Shown one piece after another: positions 35,019 through 45,930 of a DNA stretch of 64,000 nt. Position 1 is the first letter of the stretch, and each line of letters starts with the position of its first letter. Made by a program: the position numbers and the translations under genes. The notes under the pieces are model-generated. The model worked only from the letters and a program-made list of their open reading frames with translations, had not been told where the DNA came from and did not search any database. The DNA is from Eucommia ulmoides (lineage: Eukaryota; Streptophyta; Magnoliopsida; Garryales; Eucommiaceae): the NCBI GenBank assembly GCA_016647705.1, contig CM028328.1, positions 2,877,311 to 2,941,310 on the forward strand, given 5' to 3'.

Positions 35019-37955
35019 ATGGCCGCCATACCCAACCTCAACGGTGTTCTTGAGTCCCTATCCTCAATTTCAAAGCACCATGTCCCCAGAAGAAATGCCC
35101 AAAAATTTGCAGGTTTAATGGAGAAGAAAGAGCAGATTCAAGAACCCAATTCATTGTTTTTTTCAAGGAGAGTGGTGGCATTAGGGTTTGGATCATTGGG
35201 GGGTCTGTTTGTAAATAGTGGAAACTCTCTTGCTGAAGGCAATGGCTTATGGATCACTGGCCCTCAACCTCTGCCTCCACCTGCCATTAACAGTAAGCCG
35301 CCTCTCTCTCTCTCTAACAATTTGAAAATGGTAGGTGACGTTGGGTTATTGTTTTCGTTTTTCTGTTTCTGCTTTCAATAAATTGGGAAGAGATAAAATC
35401 GTGAATTTTGTTTATGTTTTAGAGTATTCCGAAAATAGAAACATGTGTACTAACGGCCATTGTAAACATGGTTTGGTTACAACATATGAATTTTTTTTTT
35501 CTTCATTTTCTTTCCATGTATGGTGGTCGGCGGGGTGGAGGTTGTGGCCTGCGGGGTGGTGGTAGCTGATAAGTGGTAGTGGCTGGGGATGATAGTGAGA
35601 ATAATTTTGTGAGAGTGAACAAGAACCAAATTTTTTAATTTTTTCTTAGATTCTTAAGAAATTCAGGAAATAGTCACATATTACTCTAAAAATTTTGGGA
35701 ACAAAAACATGTTTATCAAAAGTGTTTTTGAACAATAATCCCAAAAATTTTGGGAGTAGGAAGATGAATTAGGGAACATAAACAGTAATCCTAAAATTGT
35801 TTTTCTTTCTTGTAGAGATCGCAAATGAAGAAACAGGTACTCGATCTTTCATCAAGCCAGGAATCTATATGGCGAATATCGGAATAAAAGGGAGCATGAT
35901 CAGGTTAAGAAAGTATGCATTCGATCTTTTGGCATTAGGGGATCTGATCGGACCAGACACTTTGAACTATGTCAAAAAGTACTTAAGACTCAAATCGACC
36001 TTCATGTACTATGATTTCGACAAGATAATCTCTGCTGCTTTGGAAAACGATAAGCAACCGCTCACCGACCTCGCCAACCGATTGTTCGACAATGTCGAAA
36101 AGGTAAGCCTAAATGTTGAAAGATTGAAATATCTTTGAAATTCAGTAACACTAGTTTTAGACCCGCATAATATGCGGGTCGAGAAAAAATTATATCAGTA
36201 TATATATTTTTTATTTGAATATTACACGTACAATAATTGATCGTTTAATTTATCTTATGAAAGTATGAAAAAAAAAATTAATGATAAAAAATAAAAATAA
36301 AATTGTAAGCTAAAAAACAAATAATGTCAATCTTTGAAATAATTATTGTTCATCACTCACATTTATTTTTAGAAAAAGTATATAATATTTAAATACTTTC
36401 TTGGAGGATTTTTTAAATTTTCTATATTCTGTAAATAATAAGTTTAAAATAAGCTAATAGTTTTTTTTTTTTAATATTGTTTAAAATTTATATGTAACTA
36501 ATTGATGGAGGAAGAGAATTTTATTAAATGGTTGGAGAGGGAGAGGGAGAAGAAGAGATAAGGTTACGTGTAACTAGTTATAATAAAAACAATCTTTAAT
36601 TAAAATATGAATAAATTTCAATGAAGGTCCGTGTCATTGTCATTGGAAAAACTTATAATGATATTCCCTGTCATTTGGAAAATATCTTTGACCCTCACTT
36701 CCTTTGATATTAAATATAAAATTATATATTTATCCTTGATACTATATTATTAAAAAGTTAATTAAAAATATCTAATAAAAAATTAATCTTATAACCCTCT
36801 TAAAAGAATTACAATTTTAGTTTTTAAATTCTATTTATGTAAATATATTTATAATTTATTTTAATGCTTTTGGGATCAAATGATGGTTGTTATATTTTTT
36901 TAGTATTTAAAAAATATTTCGTATTGATTTTTTAGAATTTAAAATTATTATAAGAATTAAAATTTGTTGATTTATATTATACATTTTCTATTCTAACATT
37001 TTTTTATATACTTTTGGGATCAAACGATAGTTTTTTATGTTTTTTGAGTATTTAAAGAATACTTACTGTTGAAATTTTTAAATTCAAAATTACTCTAAAA
37101 ATTAAATAATTTTTATCTATAAAATTTAATTACACTTCATATATAAATTGTTTAATTTAGTTTGTTTGTTTTTTTGAATTATTTGGTAAAGTTTTTATAC
37201 GAAATTTTATTTACTAATATTTCCACTCGGTTAAAAAATATTAGATTTGTTGATTTTTAATTTGTAATTATAATTATTTTTTGAAATTAAAATAATTATA
37301 TATTTTAATATTATTATTATTATTTTATTTTTTTTGTGAAGTTTCCAAAATACGTGAAGGAGACTTATTGATGAAAAAAAAAATAAAAAAAAAATATAAT
37401 AACTTAAGAAGAGGTGGTAATAATTAATGAAAAAAAATAAAATGAAAACTCATCAAAAAACTTAAAGGAGTCATTCTAAAACCTCGTTAAAAACTTCTCT
37501 TTCTTTCTACTTTTATATATTAGTATTAGATTTCACTAAAAACTTTCAAAATTCAGTAACATTTCACTAAAAAAATCCAAAATTAAGTAACATTCCACTA
37601 AAAACCTCTCTTACTTGTGTCGAAAGATTGAAACCATAGTAATATTTCCCTAAAAATCTTCGAAATTTAGAAACATTTCACCAGAAAAACTTCCGAAATG
37701 TGGTAACATTTCACTAAAAAACTTCAAAAGTTTAGTAATATTTCACTAAAAAAATCCAAAATTTAGTAACATTTCACTATAAATCTTCAAAAATTAGAAA
37801 CATTTCACAACAAAATTTAAAAAACACTTCATTTTCTGTGTTTTTTTCCTCCACAGCTCGAAGACGCAGTAAATAAACGTAATCTTCAACAAACAAATTC
37901 ATGCTACCAAGAAACAACGGCGGTTCTACAAGAAGTCATGACTCGAATGGCGTAA
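35019..37955 (+). CDS. PNSL3: Photosynthetic NDH lumenal subunit PNSL3 (PsbQ-like)
   Basis: Exons 35019-35292, 35816-36102 and 37857-37955 give 219 aa (Arabidopsis PNSL3: 220). The start is the ATG in CATCCATGGCCGCC; an earlier in-frame TTG is not a plausible start. Residues 1-49 form a plastid transit peptide. A twin-arginine thylakoid signal follows: RR at 50-51, hydrophobic [13 protein letters not shown], and NSLAEG as probable cleavage region. The mature part is a PsbQ-type four-helix domain with the conserved [68 protein letters not shown] and [10 protein letters not shown]. In Arabidopsis this protein belongs to lumenal subcomplex L of the chloroplast NDH complex (cyclic electron flow around photosystem I). 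Intron 1 contains a MITE, intron 2 a minisatellite and a Helitron. Confidence 0.95.
35332..35792 (+). mobile_element. MITE family A, copy 4 (PNSL3 intron 1)
   Basis: Diverged copy with AGGTGACGTTGGGTTATTG at the start, AGAGTATTCCGAAAATAGAA, GGTTTGGTTACAACATATG, a GGTGGTCGGCGGGGTGGAGG-type GC-rich centre, GAATAATTTTGTGAGAGTGA, and AGGGAACATAAACAGTAATC at the end. It fills almost the whole intron. Confidence 0.65.
36110..37830 (+). repeat. Intronic minisatellite with ~31-bp units, split by a Helitron
   Basis: Between 37531 and about 37812 roughly eight units of 31-33 bp occur, each of the form TTTCACTAAAAA..CTTC followed by AAAATTTAGTAACA with variants; one unit is expanded to about 52 bp. A partial unit (CTTTGAAATTCAGTAACA, 36133-36150) lies on the other side of the Helitron at 36151-37530. 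So the array predates the Helitron insertion. It sits in PNSL3 intron 2 and runs almost to the exon 3 acceptor. Confidence 0.8.
36151..37530 (-). mobile_element. Non-autonomous Helitron (PNSL3 intron 2)
   Basis: Read on the minus strand the element begins TCTAATACTAATATATAAAA and ends with a hairpin (arms GACCCGCAT and ATGCGGGTC around three bases, plus positions 36160-36180), then TAAAA and CTAG. It is flanked by A on the 5' side and T on the 3' side, with no target duplication. TC start, 3' hairpin, CTRR end and A|T insertion are the Helitron signature. The hairpin-to-CTAG spacing (5 nt) is shorter than the usual 10-12. The 1380-bp interior is AT-rich with no Rep/helicase sequence. Confidence 0.75.
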
Positions 37956-38235
37956 AAGGCAACAATTTTTATTTATTTTTATGTAATTTTTACTTATGAA
38001 GCACAAAAATTTATCAAACCCTACATTTTGAATATCTCTTCATAAATTACAAACAAGTTTTTAATGATTCATCATCACTTAAGACAATAACAAATCACTC
38101 ACCTTACAAATACAAAGCCCAGTATTTCCTTAAACTATACAAAATACAGGCAAATCATGTTAGAAATTGCTCTCATTAATCTCAAATCTAATAAAAAAAA
38201 AAAAAAAAACTATTTTTTTCTCAGAGCTAGAGAAA
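37956..38235. other. Convergent 3' ends of PNSL3 and the kinesin gene
   Basis: Only 280 bp separate the two stop codons, so both 3' UTRs must fit in or overlap here. An A-run of about 18 lies at about 38192-38209. No gene is supported. Confidence 0.6.
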
Positions 38236-41200
38236 TCAACCGATGCTCAAACGGGAATCAGTCAACCGTAAACTGGTCTGACGACGAGGAATTCCGATCT
38301 CGCAAGCATTAACCCTAGCTGCAAACCGTAGAGAACAAAGCGATTCTCCTACTGAGGTCGGATCCGGGGAGACATTGACAACCATCAATGTCTTTGAATC
38401 CCCACCCAAACAAGGCTGTGTAATAATAACCCATTTATCATCAGGGGAAAAAAAAAACTTGATAATAATTATGACTAAAAAAAAACACATATATATATGT
38501 GTGTGTATGTGTGTGTGTGTGTGAATGTATGTATATATGTGTATGTATATATGTATGTATTCGATTTTTACCTGGAGAAGGTATGTGAGCTTTGAGTTTC
38601 TGAACGGTACGTGCTCCTCCTTCTTTGCCAAGGCAAATATTACATCGCTTAAAGAGGATAAACTCTTGTTGATAGCCTATATAATTATAGTCAAAACAAT
38701 CAATTGTGTAATAAATCTAATATCTATGTATTTATATATGTGTGTGCATATATATATATAACAAGTTTAATTATTTTGTTCATACCTGAGTTTCTTTAAG
38801 TCGATCTCCGGTAGAACCACTCTTGGAGAGGCGTTCACTACCAGCAAGATCAATTAGATTCAAGACGCCTTGTACTTGTTGCTCCGTGCTCTTTAAAATA
38901 AAATAAAAAATAAAAATTATAAGAAGTGATATTGGGAAAACTAGAACTTAGAAATCTAACGTAGTGTTTGGTTCAATAAAATTCAAGTTTTAGGAATTGA
39001 AATTGAAAATGAAGCATGCAAGCTTACGAGAATTTTAGGAGTTTGACATTTTGCACCCCGAAAATTTGTGCACGGCAATTGACTATTTTTCATCCAAATT
39101 GTAATCAAGATGACTTGCAATTAGTGGAATGATTAAGAAACTTTTGGTCACGTTTGGTTATTGTTTCCGTTCCCTGATTTCTATTCCTGCTTCTAAAATT
39201 TTGGGATTAACGTACTGAAATGTGTTTGGTAAACACGTTTCTATTTTCAAAATTTGGGGAGTAATTGCTAATTCCTGAATTCTTTAAGAATCTAATATGA
39301 GAAACAAACAAATGTTGATTCCTATTCATTCCCACAAAACTATTCCCACTATTGCAAGCAAACGTGGTGCTTGTTTCTGTTCTCATAAATTAAAAAAAAA
39401 AAATTGGTTGTTACCAAACATATCTCTATTCCTGGAATACTCCAAAACAGAAAGAGAATTCCCATCTCAGTTTGTTGCAAGTAGAAACACTAACCAAATG
39501 CCGCCTTAAGGGCTTATTATATGTGCAAATTGAAATTATAGGGAGGGGTATAAAGTGTCAAAATATCACAATTTTACGTGTGTTTATTTCTAATTCCAAT
39601 TCCATGAAACCAGACGCTGCCTAAAACAAACGAAGTGTTTATCGCATACCTCATTAACGCCCGATATTCGTAGAGTGAAAACGAAGTGGCTTCTAGAAGA
39701 CTGTTCGTTCATCTGAGTTTTGCCAACGGACCTAAAAAAAAGAAGGAAAAAAGAAAAAAAAAATGAAATTCGTGAATCCGAAAAAAGAAAATGCATGGAA
39801 AATAAATGTTGAATATACCTGCTTTGTGCAGCCCGTTCTAATAGAAATGCAACCTCTTTACTACTGCGAACATCGACAATGGTTAGATCAGAAACATGGG
39901 TGTTCCCATTCAGGTCGTGCTTGATTGAATACTGCTTCCCCGAAACACAATTCTCTGATCGATTCGTTGATAACAGATCACGTATAGTTTCGTTGTATAT
40001 TTCCAGCATCGACACCTATAAATATCGCGATTTTTTTAAACAAAAAAAGGGAATTGTTTTTCTAATCCCGGATTTCTGTCTCTGTTCCTTGAAAATTTGG
40101 AACATAAACCAAAATCTGGGAACATAACAGAAATTTGTTATAAAAAGCTAGAAGCAGAACAGAAACAAATGTTTTTTGTTCGTTTCTGTTACCAGAAAGT
40201 TGAGGACAGAAACCAAAATCTGGGAACAGAAACACCAACCAAACAGGGCTTAAGCATATCCATAGGATTAAAACTCAGCTTTCTCACCTGCATTTCATAT
40301 TTCCATCCCTGGGATTGAAGAGCTTGCCTAGTTTCAAATATCTGTTCTAACGATCGTGGTATCAGCCCTTTTTGATCGGGATTACCTGGTTTTCCCATCA
40401 TCGTATAGGTTTTCCCAGAACCCGTTTGGCCATATGCAAAAATGCAAACCTAAAAATAACAAAAAAACACCGTCATTGTTTGCAAACTTGATTAATCTTA
40501 GGTAGCGTTTGGTTTCATTTCCATTTCCGGTTTTAAGCCTTGAATTATGTGCTGCCAAACGCTACCTTAGTAAGAATAAATATTAAACATGTTTAGAGAG
40601 TTACCTTATACCCATCAAGGGCGCTCTGCACGAGCTGTGATACTTCTACAAAAACATCTACTTGAGAAACATCGGGCACAAATACTTTGTCGAACGTGAA
40701 AGAGTGTTTTTGCCCTTATAAGAATGAAACACGAGACTATAATCAAGAACAATTCATAGTGAATATGTATATGTGAATGTATAAAAAAAAAAATACCATT
40801 TTGCAACAGGTCAATCCCCCGGCCAAGTGTTTCAACTGCTGTTGGAAACGAGACAACCTTAATTTCTGTACTAACGCCATCATCAGACAACATAGGCCGT
40901 ACTCTACAGAAAACCCTAATATTCCCTTTTAACTCCTGCATTAAACCAAACAGTTCATCAGTCAAAAGTATAAAAAATCCATGAAAAAAGGAAAAACGAG
41001 AACATATTTACAATGCCAGAACATTACCAGTATTGTGTTGTGTAACTTCTTACGAAGTTGCTCTCCTTCCAAAATTTTCAATTCAGCATCAGCCAGACGA
41101 CTTTGTAGATCACACATAGATTTCTTTTGTTCTTCATATTCTGTTCTTGTCTCCAATGTCGCCATATCAGACATCTAGAGAGCAAACAACAAAGATCAAA

Positions 41201-44065
41201 ACAAGAAAAAAAAAAGGGTTTTATTAGAACCCAAATTACAAAATCAAGTAGCCCACAAACCAATTATGAAATAATTTGTAACAAAATGATGATTTGAAAA
41301 ACTCGAAGGACCAATTCGGTACCTGTAATTTCCGCTCTGCAAGAGCAAGCCGTTCTTGCAATCTTATTATCTGGTCACATTGAGACATACATGTAGCCTG
41401 AAAAAAGAAAATAAAAAATAAAAAAGTGGCCCAAGAAACATAATCTAAACACGAAAGAAAAATAAGGCTCCGTTTGGGAAACACTTTTCTTAAGTAAAAG
41501 TCAAACCTCGAGCTCACTTGACTTCATATTCAAGCTCTTCAACTCAGCAGAAGACTTTCCAGTACACTCCTTATATTCTTCAAGTGTAGAGGTTAAGGCC
41601 TGGACTTGCGACACCTGACGATCACGATCATCTCTCACCTGCTGAAGCTCTTCTCTCAGGCATCCAACTTCTTTTGTTAAAGCTTCTTTTTGTTTTAAAG
41701 CTTCATCTTGAAATGCCTATACATATATTTACCAACAAGTACAAACCTGATTAAAAATAATGAACAATCTACAACATCATATAATCCATGTTCATATAAA
41801 TGCATCGAGATCATCGGGCCTTCATAATTTTCGTTCTAATTCCATCAAGAATGCATGAATAATATAAACATTCTAATCCTACACATAACAACCACTCACC
41901 AACAAAAGTGCATAGTGATCATTTATCTATACTACTATGCCTGTTGAGTATCCTTGTTTTTTGTTTTTTGTTTTTTATTCTTTTTTGGGCATTGTTCCGC
42001 TGAAAAATACCGAGTAATTTATTCATTTAGGGCCCATTTGATAATACAATTTCAGTACCTAAATCTGAATGCCTACTTATCAAACTAATTGTGTTTAATA
42101 ACAACCACTTTAAAATATAATTCAATAATTGTTCAACATTAAAATTCTTTTAGCACTTCGCACTTAAAACTATTAGATATCTATCACAACCGTCATCCAA
42201 TATCAATACTATAGTTTCTTACAGAAAAAGTTATATGCAAACAGTTCATAGAGAGAAAGTACTAAATTACGAAAGAAGAAATAGAAAGTTATAGAAAGAT
42301 AATATTGTAGGAAAAGGAAGCCGTGAAAATTATTTATAAATACTGAATATATTTAGTACTTAAAAATTCAACAATTATAATTTCAGTACTTAATTTTCAA
42401 TATTATCAAACAGGCCCTAGATACCAAAGTAATTGGTAATTCAAAGCAATTGCAACTTGCACGTTTTCCTACTATTTTCCACTCCATATTTTCATTATTA
42501 AGCTGCTGCCGAAGAAAAAAAATATGCGTAAAAACTAGTATTAGCAATTGCAGCGGCGTGCATATGTCAATAAGTAGAAAACAAAATTAAAAAAAAAAAA
42601 CTGAAATATTAGACTAACCCTAGAAGTAGTAAGCTGATCTTGCAAAGAAGTGAAGTGGCCCCTAAGTGTACTGAGGTTCTCCACTACTGCAGTTTTCTCT
42701 TTCTCCACACGCTTAAGGGTCTCATTGGTTGCAGCGAGCTCCGACTGAAGTTTACTGTTGTACTGTTGTAAACTAGTGTTGTACTCTTGCAATCGCTTGT
42801 ACATATCGTTGAGCGACTGTATCTGTTCAATCCAAAAAGATCAATATGAATATGCCTATATATATAATTATACACACACACAGACACATACACAGATCTT
42901 ATTACCTTTTGATTAGAAGCTGCATTGTCTAGTTGAGCTCTCCTAAGCTCATCTGAAAGGGAAGCTTGTGTCTTCTCCGAAGAAATTCTAGCTGCTGCTT
43001 CTTTAGCTAAAGAATCCATCGCAGCCTAATTACACGCATAACTTACTTTTTTCAACACTTATAGCTCAAAAATTTAATATTAATAATTAAAACGACGTTT
43101 TTGCAAAGAAATAGATATCTAAAACCAATCTTACCAGTTTTTCAGACTCTTCCTTTGCAAATTTTTCTTGTAAAGATGCATAATTTTTCCTTAACTCGGT
43201 GATAATTGAGTTCAACTCCTCTTCTTTTGCATTCATAAGCATCTCTAAAATCAAGATCCAAAAATTAGCATTTTTTGATGAATAAAATGTCATTCATTAA
43301 AAATTTAACAGAAGGAACCGATCATTACCCATGTCTGTGCATTTCTTTTCCACTGATTCCAATAGTTCTTTAAGCTTCTCTCGCTCTGAGAGGTAGTTTC
43401 CTTCAAGCTCTTGGAACCACTTGATGCAAAGCCTTAATTTCCTTATATACTCCATCATTTGATCACATTTCTCCTAGAAATTATTATCAATCACATCTTA
43501 AGCTTAAGATAAACCATAACAGAAGATCTAACTCAAGCAATTGATATATGGGAATGCTTAAAGATTAACATAAAATAAAAATAAAAAGAACAAAGACCCA
43601 CAAACCTTGAGGTTAAATCTGTTCCTTGCCTTTGATTTTTCATTCAACAGTGCCTCCACTTCCTCTTTTGTGAATTCAATACTTCCACAATCAGAACCTG
43701 CATAGCTTGCCGGTTTTCCAGCAGCCACCGGTGGATCTTGACCCCCATTTACCACAGAAAATGCTTGCCTGGTTCTGGAAGAATTCGTCGGTCCAACCAT
43801 TTTTCCGACTGCAATCTTACGCCGCTTTTCTACTGAAATCTCATCCACACCATACTTGTTCTGAGAACAAACGTATTAAAGAAAGAACCCAACAAAAGAA
43901 AATCTAAGGCTACTTGAAAACACACTAAAATAGAGAGAAAAATTGAACGTAACATGGGGGGAAAAGGGGGATTTTATATGCAGGGTAGACAAAACTTACA
44001 TTAGGAGGGCTTGAAGGTGCGGAGCTACTGGACATGGGAGGCTTGTTCTGGTTCTTGGAAGCCAT
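38236..44065 (-). CDS. ATK2/3: Kinesin-14, C-terminal motor (ATK2/ATK3, KATB/KATC type)
   Basis: Seventeen exons: 44065-44000, 43860-43606, 43473-43329, 43244-43135, 43025-42906, 42822-42619, 41716-41507, 41397-41323, 41174-41028, 40935-40797, 40714-40605, 40449-40288, 40015-39819, 39731-39650, 38890-38786, 38676-38572, 38415-38236. Phases close, giving 803 aa. Residues 1-110 are a non-coiled tail, 110-440 coiled coil, and 445-790 the motor: neck-motor junction [15 protein letters not shown]-loop GQTGSGKT (534-541), switch I NEQSSRSH (655-662), switch [10 protein letters not shown] (686-693), and [22 protein letters not shown]-terminal motor with this neck indicates a minus-end-directed motor for spindle or cortical microtubules. 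Residues GIDLLQNGQ...[16 protein letters not shown] and [18 protein letters not shown] fit KATB/KATC better than ATK1. Start: first ATG of the conserved [10 protein letters not shown] leader. Confidence 0.95.
38480..38560. repeat. TG/TA microsatellite in kinesin intron 16
   Basis: Alternating TATATATGTGTGTGTATGTG and GTATATATGTAT motifs make up most of this short intron beside exon 16. They are polymorphism-prone and produce spurious open frames on both strands. Confidence 0.7.
39042..39566. mobile_element. Family B DNA element interrupted by a family A MITE (kinesin intron 14)
   Basis: The outer ends are TTTGACATTTTGCACCCC (39042-39059) and, read inward from the right, TTTGACACTTTATACCCC. 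The interior (GGAATGATTAAGAAACTTT...GTGCAAATTGAAATTATAGGG) matches 17560-17700 and 57365-57535. The family also appears at 9382-9665, 55560-55875 and 61885-62125. The sequence between about 39146 and 39508 is a family A MITE inserted inside it. Confidence 0.65.
39146..39508 (-). mobile_element. MITE family A, copy 5 (kinesin intron 14)
   Basis: Inverted relative to the other copies: it starts TTGGTCACGTTTGGTTATTG and ends AACACTAACCAAATGCCGCC, with CCTGGAATACTCCAAAACAG, CCCACAAAACTATTCCCAC and GTTTGGTAAACACGTTTCTA inside. Relative to the kinesin gene, which is on the minus strand, it is in sense. Confidence 0.7.
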
Positions 44066-44651
44066 TTGAACAACGGATAGAAAGAAAAAGACGGAGTAGA
44101 GAGAGAAAATGCAGTGTCAGAAACAGTGAATTTTGGTGGGACCTTGGATTGTAATCGAAGCAATCGATTGCGATCCGCTCCGTTTGCTTTGAATTCCAGA
44201 AACTGATTTTGAGCAGTAGATGATGAAACCCTCGACAGAGAAAAATGAACCCTTCTTCTTTTTCAAAAACCCTAGATTGAAACCCTGATTTCTCTCTCTC
44301 TCTTTCACTCTAATCTCTCTCTCTCTCTTCGAAGCTTTCTACTCTCTGCGGATAAATGGCGATTTGGTAAATGTGGGATGGATTGGGGGTTAGGGTTAGA
44401 GATGAGGGATAACGATGGGAGAAGGGAGAGCGTTGCGCAGAGTACTTTTTGAAATTTTTTGAATTGGAATCCGGCGGTTTTGTGAAAGATATTCGTTGGA
44501 AGTTCATCATGACCGTTATGCCCCTACTATAAAACTGTATTTTCAATACTAATAATTTTTTCCTTTTTTTCTTTGTTCTTTCTCCATTTGGAAAATTATC
44601 ACTCGCACCACCATATTTAAGATACGACTTTTCGTCGGAAAAAACTACTAA

Positions 44652-45927
44652 GAGCAACTCCAACAGCTCGTTTATCCTATGTGCCATCGTAAACTTTAGC
44701 AATTTTGATGTCAAAATAAACTCCAACAACTCAGTTATAATTTATGCCATTTTAGCACAGATGCTCTGCGTGTGTTATATTTGTAGGGTAGGCAATTCAA
44801 CACAAACCGACGGACAACCGAACCAAATTGAACCGAACAATTCGATTTTGAAACCGATTAAATGGTTTCGGTTATAATTTTGAAACAGATTAAATGGTTT
44901 CGGTTTTGGTTTTTGAATTAAAAATCGAAATGATTTTGGTTTTGGGATAGTAACTGTGAAATTGAACTATGTAACCAAATCACGTAACCGATATTTTAAA
45001 TATATTTTTATTACATATATTATTCTTTTTTATTTGTATGTTACCTAATTTAACTCCGCATAATGGGGAATTGATTTCTTGATGTACTATGAAGAGACAC
45101 ATTAAATAGGGGTATTTTAGTCATAAAGACTCTTCGGTTCATAGAAAAAGTACCGGGTTCAATTGATAATTTTGATATCTTTTTGGGAGTGTTTGGTAAA
45201 CGCTCCCTATATATATATTATGAGTTATAGGGTTAATTGGATTAATTTTAGGGATTTTGTAATTTTTTTCGGTATTTTAATTATGTTTTTGTTTATATAT
45301 AAAAAATAATGGTTCACGATTTCACGGTTTTGATTTTGGTTTTATATAAATTCAAAAAACCTTAGCAGTTTCGGGATTTTAGTTATGGTTTTTCATAAAA
45401 TTAAACGAACAGTTTTAAAACCGTTTTTTAAAAAATCGACGGTTTTGATTTTGAGTTTAATATAAACCTAACGGTTTTTGTTTGGGTTTCTAATGAAACT
45501 GGCCAAGACCGAACCGTTGTCATCCCTACGTGTTGGCACATGGTTTAATTAGGATTAGGTTCAATTAGAATTGGGTTAACCTTGAGTTATTTCAGATTTT
45601 TAATTTTATTTTAAATTTAAATTATTGTTATAATTAAATTTAAGCTAAAAAATCAAACTACATAAAAAAATATATAATATTAAATATTTTTACATTAGTT
45701 TTTATTTTTAATTTTAATACAAAAATATTTATAAATTATAGTTAATTTTTATTTTTAATTCTAATATAAAAATACTTTTAAAAAAATGGTACACTAATTT
45801 TACCAAATCTATTGAAATACTCACTATAAATTATGTATAAATCATGTGTGCCGTAGTACTATTTATGTGTCATATTTGATAAATGACACATCAAATTTAG
45901 CCTAATTGTTATCTGTTGGAGATGCTC
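44652..45927. mobile_element. PIF/Harbinger-type element containing a hAT-like insertion
   Basis: The left end is GAGCAACTCCAACAG and the right end read inward is GAGCATCTCCAACAG, 14 of 15 identical. The flanks are TAA (44649-44651 and 45928-45930), the 3-bp TWA duplication of PIF/Harbinger or Tourist elements. Inside, 44784-45528 is a separate hAT-like copy. A lone related terminus (GAACATCTCCAACAACAG) lies near 50902. No transposase sequence is visible. Confidence 0.75.
44784..45528 (+). mobile_element. hAT-like element, second locus
   Basis: It starts TAGGGTAGGCAATTCAACAC and ends CCGAACCGTTGTCATCCCTA; the ends are imperfect inverted repeats of the TAGGGRTGRCAA type. The interior matches 31957-34833 (AACCGAACCAAATTGAACCG, AATTTTAGGGATTTTGTAAT, GTTTTGATTTTGGTTTTAT). 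I could not confirm an 8-bp target duplication. Confidence 0.6.
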
Positions 45928-45930
45928 TAA

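Noticed and set aside
36110..37830. CRISPR-like array in PNSL3 intron 2
   Set aside because: The ~31-bp units are contiguous and variable with no unique spacers, and the DNA is nuclear plant; it is a minisatellite.
37956..38235. Searched for a separate small gene between PNSL3 and kinesin
   Set aside because: Only 280 bp with A-runs; fully explained by two convergent 3' UTRs.
44784..45528. 8-bp target duplication for this hAT-like copy
   Set aside because: The flanks TATATTTG and CGTGTTGG do not match; the ends may be eroded or the true boundary may differ.
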